From contig KZ627156.1 in assembly GCA_002917775.1 (NCBI GenBank), positions 518,909 to 582,908 of the forward strand: a stretch of 64,000 nucleotides of DNA, given 5' to 3'. The stretch comes from Glaciozyma antarctica PI12. Lineage: Eukaryota; Basidiomycota; Microbotryomycetes; Kriegeriales; Camptobasidiaceae. Numbering within the stretch: the stretch's first letter is position 1; each line of letters begins with the position of its first letter. The notes under the pieces are model-generated. The model was given only the letters and a program-made list of their open reading frames with translations, did no database searches and was not told the origin of the DNA. This document shows, one piece after another, positions 1 to 12,532 of this stretch. The translations under genes were made by a program, and so were the position numbers.

Positions 1-1366
1 AGGCCACCGACGTTAGGAATGGAACGCACCGTAGGGAACCGCGAGAACCTCGAGTCCACCAGTCCAGGTTCCAGCTCCCTTGCCCTCAGCGCCCCTCTTT
101 GCCTCGCCGTAGAACTTGATCTCGACGGAGGCGTCCAGTCGGGGAATCTCCCAAGGCTGCAAGTGCGGTCAGCTCGGGCTCGCTGGCCTTCGAAGGGCGA
201 ACGCACGTTGGAGTGGTCGAGCCAGGGGTCAGGAACCTCGAGCTGAGCTCCGTGCGAATCGAGGAGCTGCCTGAAGATGCCGTACTGGTATCGGAGTCCG
301 TATCCCCAAGCAGGGCTGCGAAGGTGGTCAGTTGTGGGGTCCACAACACGTCACAAAGTTCTGCGCACATGTTCATGGCTGGAAGAACGTCAGCTTGCAG
401 CACCTCGGAAGGGGGGATAGAGCACGACGTACTACTGAGCGAATCCATGTAGCAGGAAGCGAGACGACCCAGCCCTCCGTTTCCGAGACCGGCGTCGCGC
501 TCACTCTCGAGCACGTCCTCCACGTTGAAGCCAAGCGAGGTGATCGACTCGGTGTACTGATCCTTGACGTTCAGGTTGAGAAGGGCGTTGTCGAGACTGG
601 GAGAACGCGGTCAGCCACGCCGTGCGGAGTAGAGGGTTGCTTAGTGCTCACCTCTTGCCCATAAGGAACTCGAGCGAGAGGTAGTAGACGCGCTTTGGCT
701 TCTTCTGCGTGTGGTAGATCTGCGTGTCGTTCCACCTTGAGATGAGCCTGTCCCGAACGGAGAGCGCGACGGCAGTGTATGCGGAGAGCTCGTCGATGTC
801 TGCACGCGCCGTCAGCTCTCCCTCCCTTGCGCGGTTCAACCGAGCGCTCAACGTACTGTACGGAGCTCGAGCAAGCGTCGTTGAGATGTGCTTGACGACG
901 TTGGCAGAGATGGTGGCCGCGTCCGTCGCGAGGCCCTCCTCGCACGTGTGGATGGCCGACTTCCAGGTCTTGGGGTCTCCGGGGAAGATCTCGGTGAGGG
1001 TGGTGCCATCAGGGACGAAGAATCCAGTGGCAGAGCGCTGCAGAAAACGTCGTCAGCTCCAGCTCCACCACCTTGGCCTCGCCTAGCCCGACCCCGCAAT
1101 CTACGCTCCCTCCAGCTGCTCCACCACAGCACACACGCCTAGTAGAGCTGTTCCACCAGCAGTACACCTCACCTTGTGAACTCGGGGGCGCACGGGGCTG
1201 ACCTCAGCGGCGTACGCGTTGACGTCCGTCTGCGCAACAAAGGAGCTCAGCTATCGTCAGGCAAGCGGAGGCAATGCAAGCTTACGGTAGCCCGAGGAGA
1301 GGGAGGTCCTGCCCTGAACTGGTGCTCGTGCTTGTGGCCGGTGGTGTCAATCGGAGCGGGCGGCAT
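1..1366 (-). CDS. GPH1: Glycogen phosphorylase, N-terminal part (cut by window edge)
   Basis: Glycogen phosphorylase releases glucose-1-phosphate from glycogen in the cytosol, using pyridoxal phosphate. Only the N-terminal part is present; the catalytic C-terminal half lies left of base 1, and the window edge falls inside an intron. Two strong family signatures are seen: [11 protein letters not shown] (near 660-700) and [20 protein letters not shown] (near 440-510), the latter being the GNGGLGRLA block close to the active site. The ATG at 1366 gives [20 protein letters not shown], a plausible short regulatory N-terminus, in a good start context (ccaccATG). At least five short introns interrupt the visible part. 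The family call is secure; the exact exon borders are less so. Confidence 0.93.
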
Positions 1367-1764
1367 GGTGGTCGTTGAGAGAGCTGAACGATTCGATCGA
1401 ACGGTATCAACCTCTCACGGTTTCTTAGCGCTTCTCTTTTCGGGTCAACGCCGAGGTGCTGGAGAGCGTACGCAGGTGAGTAGGTTAACACACTTGATAC
1501 AGATCTGAACGGAGGAGAGAGGGAGCTTCGCAATCTGGAAACACGCGAGGCCGAGGTTTGGGCGAGCTCTCCTCCCGTGCCAGGCTTCCATCTCCACGCC
1601 CCTCTCCGCGCCCAGTCGAGGTCGAACGTGTCTTTTCAAACTCGTAGATTGTGTACACACACGTGTCGAAAAGATGGGAGCTTTGCTCGATTCTCACAAG
1701 GTCCTGCGAAGCCAATCGCCCCTCGCTTCGCATTCCGATAAGACAACAAGGGAGTCTTCGATTT

Positions 1765-4126
1765 CTACGCCTCCAAAGCCTCCGCCCTCCGCACCACCGT
1801 CCCGCACGCCGTGACGACTACCAGCACCTCTCCCAGCAACTTGCCCAACCCAAAGTCCTCCAACGTCGTGCTCACGAGCTTCTCCTCGAGCCCAACCAAC
1901 GCCTCAGCTCCCTTCTTCGCTCCCGTAAGATCCGGCTTCTCCAACTGCATCATCACAGCGTCCTTCTTCGTCCCGCCCTCGTGCGCCGCCGTGAGCGCCT
2001 CGAAGATGCTCTCCTCGCCGCCCGCCAAGAGCTCGACCGACGCGCCGCCCGCTGGGTTCCCCATGGCGACCTTGACCGTCCTCGCGACGTTGCGAAGGAC
2101 GAGGCAGGCGAGGTACCCTAGTCCTGTCACTTCGCCCGCTTCGTCGAGCTGAGCGTGGTACCGCTCGTGCTTCATCGAGTCGACGAGGTCGGGAACGGGA
2201 CCTTTCGGGTCTTCGACGGGCGTAGGAGGGTTGCCGTAGCCGGTAGGAGGGTGGTAGGTCGGCATGTGGGTGCGGATGTGGAGGGAGAGATCGTTGGTGC
2301 GGAGGAGGGGGTCGGTTTCGGTCGACGAGTAGGTGCAGCCGCCCCAGAGGCAGAGGGAGGGAGGGTCGTCGACGGCGAGATGGGTGTGGTGGAGGTGCCA
2401 GTAGAGAGAGGCGGCCGAGTCGGGCCCGACTGGGTCGTAGCAGGGTCCCCAGCGGCAGACGAAGACGGTCTTCATGTCTGCGGCAGCATCGTTAGCGAGG
2501 ATCCTCTCAGACGACCAGGAAATGAACGCACTTGTGCGATCGCGCACACGAATCCCCTTGATGATAAACTTCTTCTCAGGCACCTCCGTAACCATCGGCA
2601 TCGCCTGCGGGAAAGCTTCGGTCGACATCTTGATGACATCGGCGGCAGGGAGGAGGGTCTGGCTGTGCGCCTCAAACTCGGCGCGATAGGCGGTCCAGAG
2701 CGCGACTTGAGTGATCTCGCCGTCGGGATGGTCCTCAAAAGTGTATCGCATCCTGCGATAGAAGTAGGCGCATCAGTCGCAGCGACGAAGCGCGGGAGAA
2801 AGCTTCCTCTCACCATGTCAGAGCCCGCGCAGGTTCAACAAGGCTCAAGAGCGCCTGCAAGTCGTCCGGATCGACTTTGAGTCCCGGCTCCTTGGTTCGT
2901 TCGACAGTTCCTACTCGCCTATGCCTCGCTGGCCGCGTCGCCGTCCACGTTGCTCCCTCGCCACCAGGCATTGGGATCGCGACTTCCAGCGTCTCCTTCG
3001 CGGCGCCGAGATGGAGCTTCGTGCAGATAAGGCGGAGGATGTGGACGAGCTCTGGCCTTGCGCAAAAGAGGGCAGAGTTGGCGGGGAGGAGGGTGTGCTG
3101 GTAGATGAAGTCGAGCGCGACGGTCGAGATTTCTGCGTCGGCGAGGGGGAGTAGTTCGATGGCTGTTTGGATGGGGTGAGGGTAGGGAGAGGTGGAGGGG
3201 TAGGTGATGAGGGCGAGGGCGGCGTCGGAGAGCTCGTTGAGAGAGAGGTTGGTGAGGCAGCGGAAGGCGGCGAGGACGAGGGCGCGGTCGGGGGAGCGAG
3301 TGAGGGAGACGAGGAAGGGGAAGAGGCGGACGGAGGGGGAGAAAGGATCTTCGGGGGTCGCGGAGAGTTCTTGAGAGAGGGAGCGGCCGGGGAGGGCGAG
3401 GGGGATGTGCTGGCCGACAATCTCGAGGACCTCGAGGAGGTACACCCTGAGCTCAGCCGTCTCCTCCCCATCCAGTCCTTCCCTCGAACCCTCCTCCAGC
3501 ACGTCCGTCACGACCTGTGCGAGCTTCTTGTAGTCGATAAACGCCTGCACGTTGACCTTGTCCGTCGAGAGGTTCCTCAGCACCGTCGCGGCCTCCGTCG
3601 CCCTCCTCGTGACTATCTCCCGTCCCTCGTCCACCCAAAGCCCATACAGCCCTCCCTCGCCCTCGTTCCGCTCCTTTGCACGCGCGTCCAAAAAGGCCTG
3701 CACGAGTTCAAACAGTCCTTCGAGGAGGCCTGGGAATTCGGCGACGCGAAGGAGTTCGACGTCCGAGAAGGAGACGAGGATGAGGCGGTCGAGAGCCCAG
3801 TCGACTTCGGAGGGAATCTGGGAGCGGAGGGCGAGGACGATGCGGTTGGAGGGGCCGCCGCCTTCGAGGTAGGTAGCTGCACGCGCAGAGGATTCAGCCA
3901 GCGTCCTCGTCTGCCCCGCAAGAGGAGAGAACTCACGACCACCAAACGTACGCGCCCACTTGGCCCTCGCCACACTTCGTAGGCTGACGTGGGTGCCATT
4001 GGAGCTGCCGACGCCGCGACCTGGTTGCTGTTTGTAGGCGGAGGGGACGGCAGATGAACCGCGTTGGGTCGAGTACGGCGCCGTACGTTGGCCTCCTGGC
4101 GTGCTGAAGCTTGCCTGGCGCGACAT
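1765..4126 (-). CDS. RSC9: RSC complex subunit Rsc9 (ARID2-like, two C2H2 zinc fingers)
   Basis: This is a subunit of the RSC/PBAF-type chromatin remodelling complex in the nucleus. The N-terminal half (coding bases about 3900-2830) is an armadillo-like helical region with LSTDKVNVQAFIDYKKL and CLTNLSLNELSDAALALITY. After an intron comes the family hallmark WMRYTFEDHPDGEITQVALW, then two zinc-finger-like units: CRWGPC followed by HLHHTH, and CLWGGC followed by HIRTH. Start chosen at 4126 (MSRQASFSTPGGQRT). The 60-nt segment at about 3882-3941 (GTGAGT...GCAG, branch GCTGA) is an in-frame intron that stays open if unspliced, so naive ORF calling would insert 20 false residues. A second in-frame intron precedes the first finger. 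The product is about 700 residues. No ARID domain was recognised in what I can read, as expected for fungal Rsc9. Confidence 0.88.
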
Positions 4127-4492
4127 TTGCCGTAGGTGCAGCTCAGGCGGGAGGTTGGTTTCGCGGTGAGAGTGGACGAGGGAGAGAGGCGTCGCGCCCT
4201 CTGCGCCAAATTTGCCCTGGGGGTCCGCCCTCCTCTCCTCGACTTTTCTCCCGCCGTTCTCTGGTGTAGAAGCGTCTTTGCACGAGAGAAAGCACTTTCG
4301 TAGGTAGCGTCGAACAGTCTCCACCGCGTCGAGCCTGCCCCATCCCTACGAACGAAGAATCGGCAACCTCGCTTCGCTACTTCCTCTCTGCCCTCTCTCC
4401 GCGACGCGCAACACGCAACGAGTTCTCGAGACCAAGTAATAGACATTCCCAGCAAAGAAGCCCTGCGACCAAACCCCCCGGATGCGTCCACT

Positions 4493-7400
4493 CTAGTGGT
4501 TCTTCTTCCTGAGAACGCAAACGACACCGTCAGCCGTCGTCGATAGCGAAAGGAAAGAACGACGACGAACCTGCGTCCTCCACCCTTCTTGTCGCGCTTG
4601 GCAATCTTCTTTAGCGCGCGCTGCTCCTTCTTCATCAGAGGATCCACCATCTGCGCGCGCGACGAACCAAATCAGCGACCTCGCTCGCTCGAGCAAAACG
4701 AAGAGAGAACGTACCTTGTAGCGACCCTTGACTCCCTTCGGACGACCCTTGTTGCCCCTGTTGTTCCCCTTGGCGACAACGAGCTTGATCTCCCTCTTGA
4801 CGGGCTTCGATCCAGCACTCGCACTCTTCGAAAGGACTTTGGCGATACTAGCCGCCTTCTCCTTCTCCGTGAGGCCGTTATCCTCATCGTCGTTGATCCC
4901 CTGCGCCTTGGCCCTCGTCTTCTCGATCCTGCGAATCGTACGCATCTTTTTGCGCGCCTTGGCCTCGGCAATCTTCTTGATTGGACGAGCGTTGAGCGCG
5001 CGAAGCTTCTCGCGAATAGCAGCGACGGCGTCCTTGGTGACGGGGATGTTGTTGCGGAAGTGACGCTGCTCGTCGTCGAGGAACCACGAGGGGAGTCCGT
5101 CGCCGCCGACGATCGAGGTGTGGCGGTTGAAGCCCTCGTCGATGAGCTGCGTCTTGGTGCGTTCGCGGTTGACGAGTTGTTGAGCGAGCGTCATGGCCTG
5201 GGCGGTAGTCAATCCGAGCTCTGCGTACGCACCATCGTCAGTCGCGAACGAGGAAGGGAGAAATAACGAGAGAACGCACCTTCGATTCGCTGCCGCTTCA
5301 GTTCCTCGGCGTCCTCCTGCGCCTTGAAGTCCGCCTCCTCCGCCATATCAGGATCCTCGACATGAGTCTCGACCGCTCCCTCAAAGTCGTCGTCCGACTC
5401 AGCATCGTCCTCCGCATCAGCATACTCCTACACCCCTCAAAAAGTCAGCCCTCGCTCCCACAATACGAAAAACGAAAACGCACCGCCAAAAGCCTTCGCC
5501 TCCGCCTCAGCATCATCCATCATCCATCTCCTCCCAAACTCCCGAAACCCCCTCCNNNNNNNNNNNNNNNNNNNNNNNNNNNNNNNNNNNNNNNNNNNNN
5601 NNNNNNNNNNNNNNNNNNNNNNNNNNNNNNNNNNNNNNNNNNNNNNNNNNNNNNNNNNNNNNNNNNNNNNNNNNNNNNNNNNNNNNNNNNNNNNNNNNNN
5701 NNNNNNNNNNNNNNNCCTCCTCACCCTCCTCCTCCGAAACGTCCTCCTCCTCCGGCGCCTCCCCCCTCCATCATCTCATCAAGCCCCGCAAGGCCCTTGA
5801 AGACAGGTTGGTCGAACCACTGCGCCGCCGCACGCTTCTTATCCGACACGCGCTTCTCGTCCGAGACGGGCTTGGAGAGGTTCGTAATGAGCTTGCCGTC
5901 CCTGGCGCGCTTCTTCGATTCGGCGAGAGCAGCGGCCTTGATCGCTCGCTTCGAAAGAACGGGCGTCGCGACCTCCTCCTCCTCGACGTCCTCCTCGACG
6001 TCCTCCTCGTCGACGTTCATCCCATCGGCAACAGCAACGACTCGATCCGGTCCATCGTCGTCCGAGTCGTCCGAATCGCTCGGCATGGGCGCCGGATCGT
6101 CGTCCTCCTCCTCGCTCTCCTCATCCGATCCAGGCGCCTTGATCCCACCCCACTCCCCTCCCTCGACCGCATCCCTCTTCCTCCTCTCCTCCTTCGCCTT
6201 GTGCTTTGCATCGCGCTCAATCTTGTGCTGATGGAATTGGTCGTAGAGCGCATCGAGGCTCCGCTCCAATCGCTGCGTCTTGCGCTCCTCCTCGTCCACA
6301 TCTGAATCCAACTCGTCCTCCTCCTCCTCAATCTCCTCAAGCTCGTCGTCCGAAGCTCCACTATCGGCATCGCTCCCGAGTCCACCCTTGACGCCCTTCC
6401 GCTCGACGCCTCCCTCGACTTCTCCGAGGTCGAACATGTCGGAATCGTCGACGCCGTCCTGTCGCTCGAGTCCGATATCCATAGGCGTGATCATGTTGAG
6501 CTGCATGCGCTGGACGTCGCGAGTTTTGCGCTCGTTGAGACGACGACGCTCGCGGCGACGACGGAGTCCGTCCTCCTTGGCGAGACGACCGAGCTGTGCG
6601 AAGAGGCGTTAGTTTCGTGCGGGAGCGTGCTGAGGAGAATGCAGACGTACCTCCTCCTCGATCTGCTCCTCCTCGTCGAGAGGCTCGACTTCAATCTTCT
6701 CGGTGTACTCCTCCGCTTCCGTGACCTTGTGATCGAGACCGAGCTGCGAGAAATCGAGGTCGTCAGTACGAGTTGCGAAAGCTGCGAAAAGCGAGGAAAG
6801 GAAACGCACGTCCTCGCGAATCGCCAAGCGGTACTTGAGGAGGATCTTGAAGTCCTTCTTGCCGAGAACCTTGAGATCCTCGACGCTCGCCTTGACCTCC
6901 GGAGTCGTAAGAGGGTTCTTGAACAGCCTGTTTGCGCGGGAGAGAACGAATCAGCTGCCGCTCGCATCGCCACTAACACACGCGAACTCACTTCTTGTCC
7001 TCGTCCGCGATCCACCTCATCCTTCCGACCATACCAAGTACTCCAATAGGGTCGACACTCCGAATAAACTCCATCACTCCGCACTCCTTGTAGAGGACGA
7101 GATCTCCGTCATCGTATCCATCACGGTGCCTCCTCTTCTTCTCGGGGTGGAAGACGTTGAGGCTCGTGGGCGTGAGGGTATCCTTGGTCGACATGGTGGC
7201 GGTAAGAGGGTTGGGAGCATTCTTGTCAGTTCCATCGACGTCGGAGAAGACGTGCTTCGCGCTGAGGAGCTTGGGGTCGATCCGAGCGGGCGCGAGGTAC
7301 CCCGTGCAGACGACGAAGATCTCAGCCGAGACGTTACGCGACGAAGGGGGCTTGGTCGCTTCGACTTTGGTGAAGAGCTGGTTGAAGACCCAGAGGAGAG

Positions 7401-8137
7401 AGTTGTAGTCCTTGGAACGAAAGACCTTGGTGACGAACGTTCCGCCCGCGGTGAGGAACTCGGTCGCGAGCTTGAGGGAGGAGAGTACGAGCTCGACTTG
7501 GGTAAAGGCGTCCTGTACCCAGGCGGCTCCGACGTTGGGAGCTCCATCGTGAAGAACGCTGCGACGAGAGAAAGTCAGCTCCTCCCTTTCCATCCCTTGC
7601 GCCAAGTCCCACTCACACGTCGGCCTTCCAGTCCTTGACTTCAGCGCGAATACTCCTTCGGCATTTGTCGGTGGTGATGTCCTCAACGAGAGTGATGCAG
7701 CGAGGAATGGGTTTGATGGCGACGAGATCGACTCCGACGATGATGGAGTTGGGCGGCATGTGTTTGGCTGCGACTTGAAGCCATCCTCCAGGAGCGGCAC
7801 AGAGATCGATCACGCAGCGAGCGCTCGAGAGGAAGTCGTATTTGCGGTTGAGCTGGATGAGCTTGAAGGCTGAACGAGCGCGGTATCCTTGCTCTCTGCG
7901 CGGTGCGGTGGGGTTAGCTGGGTTCGTGGTCCTGGTTGAGAGAGTAGGCGAACTTGGCGAGCTGGTACCTGCGCGAGAAGGTGAGTTAGCTGGGTGTTGG
8001 CGGGCAAGAGGAAGGGATGCTCTACCATTTATCGAGACGACCTGGCGTTCAAGAGGGAGTGTCAGCCTGTAGTTCTAAGCTGATGAGATTGAGCTGAAGT
8101 GTTGCTCACCCTTTCCGGTCTTCTTTTCCCTTCCCAT
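4493..8137 (-). CDS. SPB1: SPB1, 2'-O-ribose methyltransferase of 27S pre-rRNA
   Basis: Spb1 methylates 25S rRNA in nucleolar 60S precursors and is needed for large-subunit maturation. The N-terminal FtsJ-type domain shows the SAM-binding motif DLCAAPGGW, then [10 protein letters not shown] and [12 protein letters not shown]. The middle part is long and acidic ([20 protein letters not shown]). The C-terminal Spb1 domain shows [36 protein letters not shown] and [11 protein letters not shown]. The start at 8137 gives [10 protein letters not shown], matching the family N-terminus. A final intron joins GGGR to RKKNH before the stop. An unsequenced stretch (5556-5715) interrupts the acidic region, so the full protein cannot be read. 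It is divergent from the pantothenate kinase gene, with which it shares an intergenic promoter of about 0.5 kb. Confidence 0.95.
5556..5715. other. Assembly gap (160 N) inside SPB1
   Basis: A run of N replaces sequence in the acidic, low-complexity part of SPB1. The flanks are C/T-rich on the plus strand. Whether the gap holds only exon or also an intron cannot be told. Confidence 1.
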
Positions 8138-8634
8138 CTTGAAAGAGTCGGCTGTTGCTGTAGAGAGAGTGGCAGGAGCAGGAGCCACTCGGAGCAGACA
8201 AAGTCAAGCTGAGCTCGGTCCCCCTCTGCGAAAATTTGGCTCACGTCTTCAATTCCTCGACCTCTTTCTCTTGTCGTTCAGGCTGAGCAGTAAATACTCC
8301 TTGAAAGAAAGTATCAAAGTGCGCGTGAATGATTCAGTCCAGAGCCAGGTCGAAGAGAGATAAAATAGCAGCAGATTCGGGTCAAGTACGGGGAGAACTC
8401 GCCTTCTCAGGGCCGACTTACTCCTCTCCCTTTGACACCAACTCAGCTCAACATCCTCAGCCTAATAGCTCACACACGGCCCTGCCTATTCACCACGGAC
8501 GACCGACTCACAACCAGCTTACTCTCGCCCCCCAACGCCCTAGTCCTCCGGTTCCACCCTCTCAGCCGACCTCCGACGTTCGCGGGCACCACGCACAGCC
8601 AACGCCGACCACGCCAGCATCCAAAGCTCGTTGA

Positions 8635-10432
8635 AGCGCCCCTCCTTCTACTACGCCTCCCACAATTCCCTCCGCCCTGCTCGCCGCGCTGGAGGACTCT
8701 CAGCTCCCCTCGCCGCACGGCACGCAGCTGCTCGTCGACGTCCGGGGCGCCGAGATCATTCACAGCGCTTCCGATGATCCAGAAGTCTATTTGCCGATGC
8801 ACGAGGAGCAGGTCTCCCACATCGCGCTCGACGTACGGCTCCTCCCCTCGTCGTCGCTCGCACCACGCTAATCGATCCCTCCTTCCACAGATTGGTGGAT
8901 CTCTAGCCAAAGTCGTCTACTTCACCCGAGCGCCCAAGGCGAGCTCGAGCAACACTTCCTCCCCCAACCCCGCCTACGACCCTTTCTCCGCCATCCCCTC
9001 TCCCACCTCGACAAAGCCCCGCACCCCCTCTCCTCCCGACTCTCCTCTCCGCCCCAACGGTATCCTCCGCCCTCACGCCCTCTCCCACCGCCCTCCCCAT
9101 GCCTCAGGCTCCGGATCCGCCTACCCTCCATTCTCCAAACGCCGCTCTTCGACCTCCAAGATCCCCAGCGGCGGACGACTCAACTTTGTCAAGTTCGAGA
9201 CAACCGACTTGACGTCGTGCATCTCGTTCCTCTCCACCCTCATCTCCTCCTCCGCCGCGTCAAACCGAGTCCCGCTAGAAGTGATGAAGCGGAACGTCAA
9301 GATCATGGCGACGGGCGGAGGAGCTCACAAGTTCTACCAACGGTTACGCGACGAACTAGGCGTCGAAGTCCGGCGTGAGGAGGAGATGGAGTGCTTGGTC
9401 CTAGGACTAGGATTTGTGATGGAAGTCCCCAACGAGGTCTTCTGGTACTCGGACGAACTCGTCCAAGCCATCTCTCACCCCCATGCGACCCTCTCCGTCC
9501 CCGCCGTCGATCCTACAGACCCCTTCCCCCGCCCCTCGCCCAACCCACCACAGTACTCCCTCTCGTTCGATCCGAACCCTGCCCCAGCTCAGTTCCCGTG
9601 CCTACTCGTCAATATCGGGAGCGGGGTTTCGATCATCAAGGTGGACGATTACGGCAAGTTTGAGCGCATTAGTGGGACGAGCTTGGGAGGGGGAACGCTT
9701 TGGGGGTTGTTGAGCTTGTTGACGGGAGCCAGGACGTTTGATGGTGCGTTCCTCGTTACGTGAGAGGAGCGCGAGAGCTAACGCGCTTCGCAGACATGCT
9801 CGCACTAGCAGACAAGGGCGACAATTCGTCCGTCGACATGCTTGTCGGAGACATCTACGGCGCCGACTACCAGAAGATCGGTCTTAAATCCTCTACGATC
9901 GCGAGCTCGTTCGGCAAGGTCTTTCGGAAGGACGGTTCGCCGGCGACGGTCCTAGGGGAGGGAGAACCGAGGGAGAGCATAGATGATGATGAGGCGAGGA
10001 AAGCGGCGTTCAAGCCTGAGGATATCAGTAGGAGCTTGCTGTACGCTATCAGTAACAATATCGGCCAGATCGCGTACGTCCCCTTCCTCCTCCCTCCCCA
10101 CCCAACTTCAACTAACGCGATTTCGCAGGTACATGAACGCAGAGAAGCACAACCTCGACCGCATCTACTTCGGCGGAGGATTCATCCGAGGTACGCTCTC
10201 CCCTCTCCCCCCTCATTTCCCACTAACGTCTCTCCCAGGGCACGCCGCAACCATCTCCACCCTCTCCTACGCGATCCGATTCTGGAGCAAAGGGACTAAG
10301 AAGGCTCTGTTCTTGAGACATGAGGGGTATTTGGGAGGAATTGGAGCGTGGTTGAAGAATATTGGGGAGGGGGGAGATACGCCGAGGAGAGGGGATGTGC
10401 CGCTGCCGACGAGGGAGGGGTCGAAGGTGTAA
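8635..10432 (+). CDS. CAB1: Pantothenate kinase (eukaryotic type II); 5' end unresolved
   Basis: This cytosolic enzyme phosphorylates pantothenate, the first and controlling step of coenzyme A synthesis. Family blocks appear in order: [11 protein letters not shown] (ATP site, after an intron ending near 8891), [63 protein letters not shown], and [14 protein letters not shown] near the C-terminus. Introns fall after GARTFD, GQIA and GGGFIRG. The first exon reads ...[35 protein letters not shown] in pieces, but this frame has a TGA at 8632-8634 and no ATG after it, so an upstream exon must supply the start, or there is a sequence error. A serine/proline-rich insert separates the first two conserved blocks. 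The span given starts just after the upstream stop. The gene converges on the PDH E2 gene, with 293 bp between stop codons. Confidence 0.9.
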
Positions 10433-10725
10433 TCGCTCTTGAGGCGGGCGACATGTGCGTTTAGGGAGAGCTGCTTCGGTCGGGTTGGGAGAGAGAGATT
10501 CGGAGATGCGGCAGAGGTGCTGCTCGCTTTCGCTGTTCGAGTACTCTATTTCGCTCTTCGAGTGTTCGCGACTCGCTCTCTGCGCTGCTTGAGGCTACCG
10601 CACGCTCCTTTGACAACTCCCCGCAACTCTCTCTCGCGCGACGACAATCTGTTTCTCTATACGAACCCAAAAAGCTGCATTTTCATTCCTTCCAACGACG
10701 GGATGACGGGAGGCCCTCAGCCCGT

Positions 10726-12532
10726 TTACAGCATGAAAGAAAGGGGAGACTGCGAGCGTACAGTCAGCTTCGACGTCAAACAAGCGAGAGAGAAAGCGAA
10801 CTCACCTCCAAGTACGACTTGAACGCCTTCATCCATCTCGCTCCCACGGCCCCATCAACCACACGGTGATCGCACGAAAGCGTCGCCTTCATCACGCTAA
10901 CCTCCTTGAACCCCTTCTCACTCTCCACATCCAACACGAGCTTCTTCTCCGTCGCTCCGATAGCGAGAATGCAGCTCTGAGGAGGGTTGATGATAGCCGT
11001 GAAGCTCTCGATCCCCATCATACCGAGGTTGGAGATGGTGAACGATCCGCCTTGGTACTCCTCGGGCTTGAGCTTGCCCTCGCGTGCGCGTGCGGCGAGA
11101 GCCTTCGTCTGGGAGGAGACGGTTGCGAGACCCTTCGCTCCGACGTCCGTCACGATGGGGGTGATGAGGCCGTTGGGAGTGGCGACGGCGATAGAGATGT
11201 CCTGAGTGTGGTACCTGCGTGAAAAGTGGTTAGCTTCCGCTCCTAACCTCGTATAGCGGAACACGAAGAACGCACTGCCTAACAAAGTCTCCGTGCCATC
11301 CCGAGTTGGCCTCAGGAACGTCCTGGAGCGCAAGCGCGCTCGCCTTGACGATAAAGTCGTTCACGCTCAACTTGACGCCTCCCTTGACGCCATCCTTGAG
11401 TCCTCCCGCGACCTCAGCCGCCTTGGCCGCGCTGTTGAAGAGCTCGCGAAGCTTGGTAACGCGGTCCATGTTGACCTCGACCGTGAGGTAGTAGTGAGGA
11501 GCGCCCGTCTTGGACTCGGTAAGGCGGGAAGCGATCACGCGGCGCATGTTGGAGACGGGGGTGTCGGTGTACTTTGCTGATGCGGGCGCGGGTGCGGGTG
11601 CGGCGGCGCCAGCGGCAGCCTTGGGGGCGGAGGGAGCGGCGGCGGCGGGGGTGGGGGCGGTGGGCTTGTAGGACTGGATGTCGGCCTTGATGATGCGTCC
11701 TCCGGGTCCAGTTCCAGTGATCTTGGTGAGAGGGATGCCCTGCTCGAGCGCGAGACGCTTGGCGATGGGAGAGGCGAGGATGTGGGGGCGGTCGGCGGAG
11801 GGTTGGAGGGAGGGGGCGGAAGGTGCAGCAGCAGGGGTAGGCTCAGGTGCCTTCTCGGCAGCCTTGGGAGCCTCCGCTACGGGCTCAGGAGTGGAAGGGG
11901 CGGGGGCGGGAGCTTCGGAGGAGGATTCGGCGAGGAGCGCCTCGATGGCGGCGGCCGAGACGTCGTCGCCCTCTTCAGCGAGAACAGCAACGGCGGTTCC
12001 GACAGGGATAGCCTTAGATCCGTCTCCGATCTGCGAGAGGGGGGAGCTTGAGCAACTGCTGGCACGAAGATACAGCGAGAACGGGGACCCACGATGATCT
12101 TGGCGAGAAGTCCATCGTCCTGAGCCTCGACATCCATAGTAGCCTTGTCGGTCTCCTGCGCGTACAGAGCTCGGTCAGCTCCTCGTCCCCAGCGGCCCCA
12201 GATCCGCTCCCAACCGCACAACTTACGATCTCGACCAACACATCTCCAGGAGCGAACGACTCGCCCTCCTTTTTCTTCCACGAGGCAATACCACCCTCGG
12301 TCATCGTAGGACTCATGGCGGGCATGGTGAACTTGGACAGAGCCTGCGAAACCTGGGAGGAGTGGAGATCTGCAGAACGCCAGGTTGAGATCAGTATTGA
12401 TCTGCTGGGGGAGCGCAGCTGAGCGGATGGATCAGGAGGCTTACGGCGGGCAGCAGACACTGCGGGTCTTGAGCAGGCGCGGGCAGCCTCGCGCTGAGCG
12501 ATGAGCGAACGTTGCTGGACGAGACGGAGCAT
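10726..12532 (-). CDS. LAT1: Pyruvate dehydrogenase E2 (dihydrolipoamide acetyltransferase), mitochondrial
   Basis: E2 is the core of the mitochondrial pyruvate dehydrogenase complex and transfers the acetyl group from lipoamide to CoA. The start at 12532 gives [19 protein letters not shown], a basic amphipathic presequence. The lipoyl domain shows [18 protein letters not shown] and the lipoyl-lysine site [15 protein letters not shown]. An Ala/Pro-rich linker leads to the E1/E3-binding domain ([29 protein letters not shown]), then a second linker and the catalytic domain. The latter has [26 protein letters not shown] and the active-site [13 protein letters not shown]. The last exon is only 24 nt and encodes SPLSFML before TAA, joined to KSYLE by an intron that ends GCTGAC...CGCAG. 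There is one lipoyl domain, as in other fungi. The length fits the family. Confidence 0.96.

Noticed and set aside
5808-6305. Plus-strand open frame opposite SPB1
   Set aside because: Antisense shadow of the acidic SPB1 region (GAG/GAC codons read as CTC/GTC).
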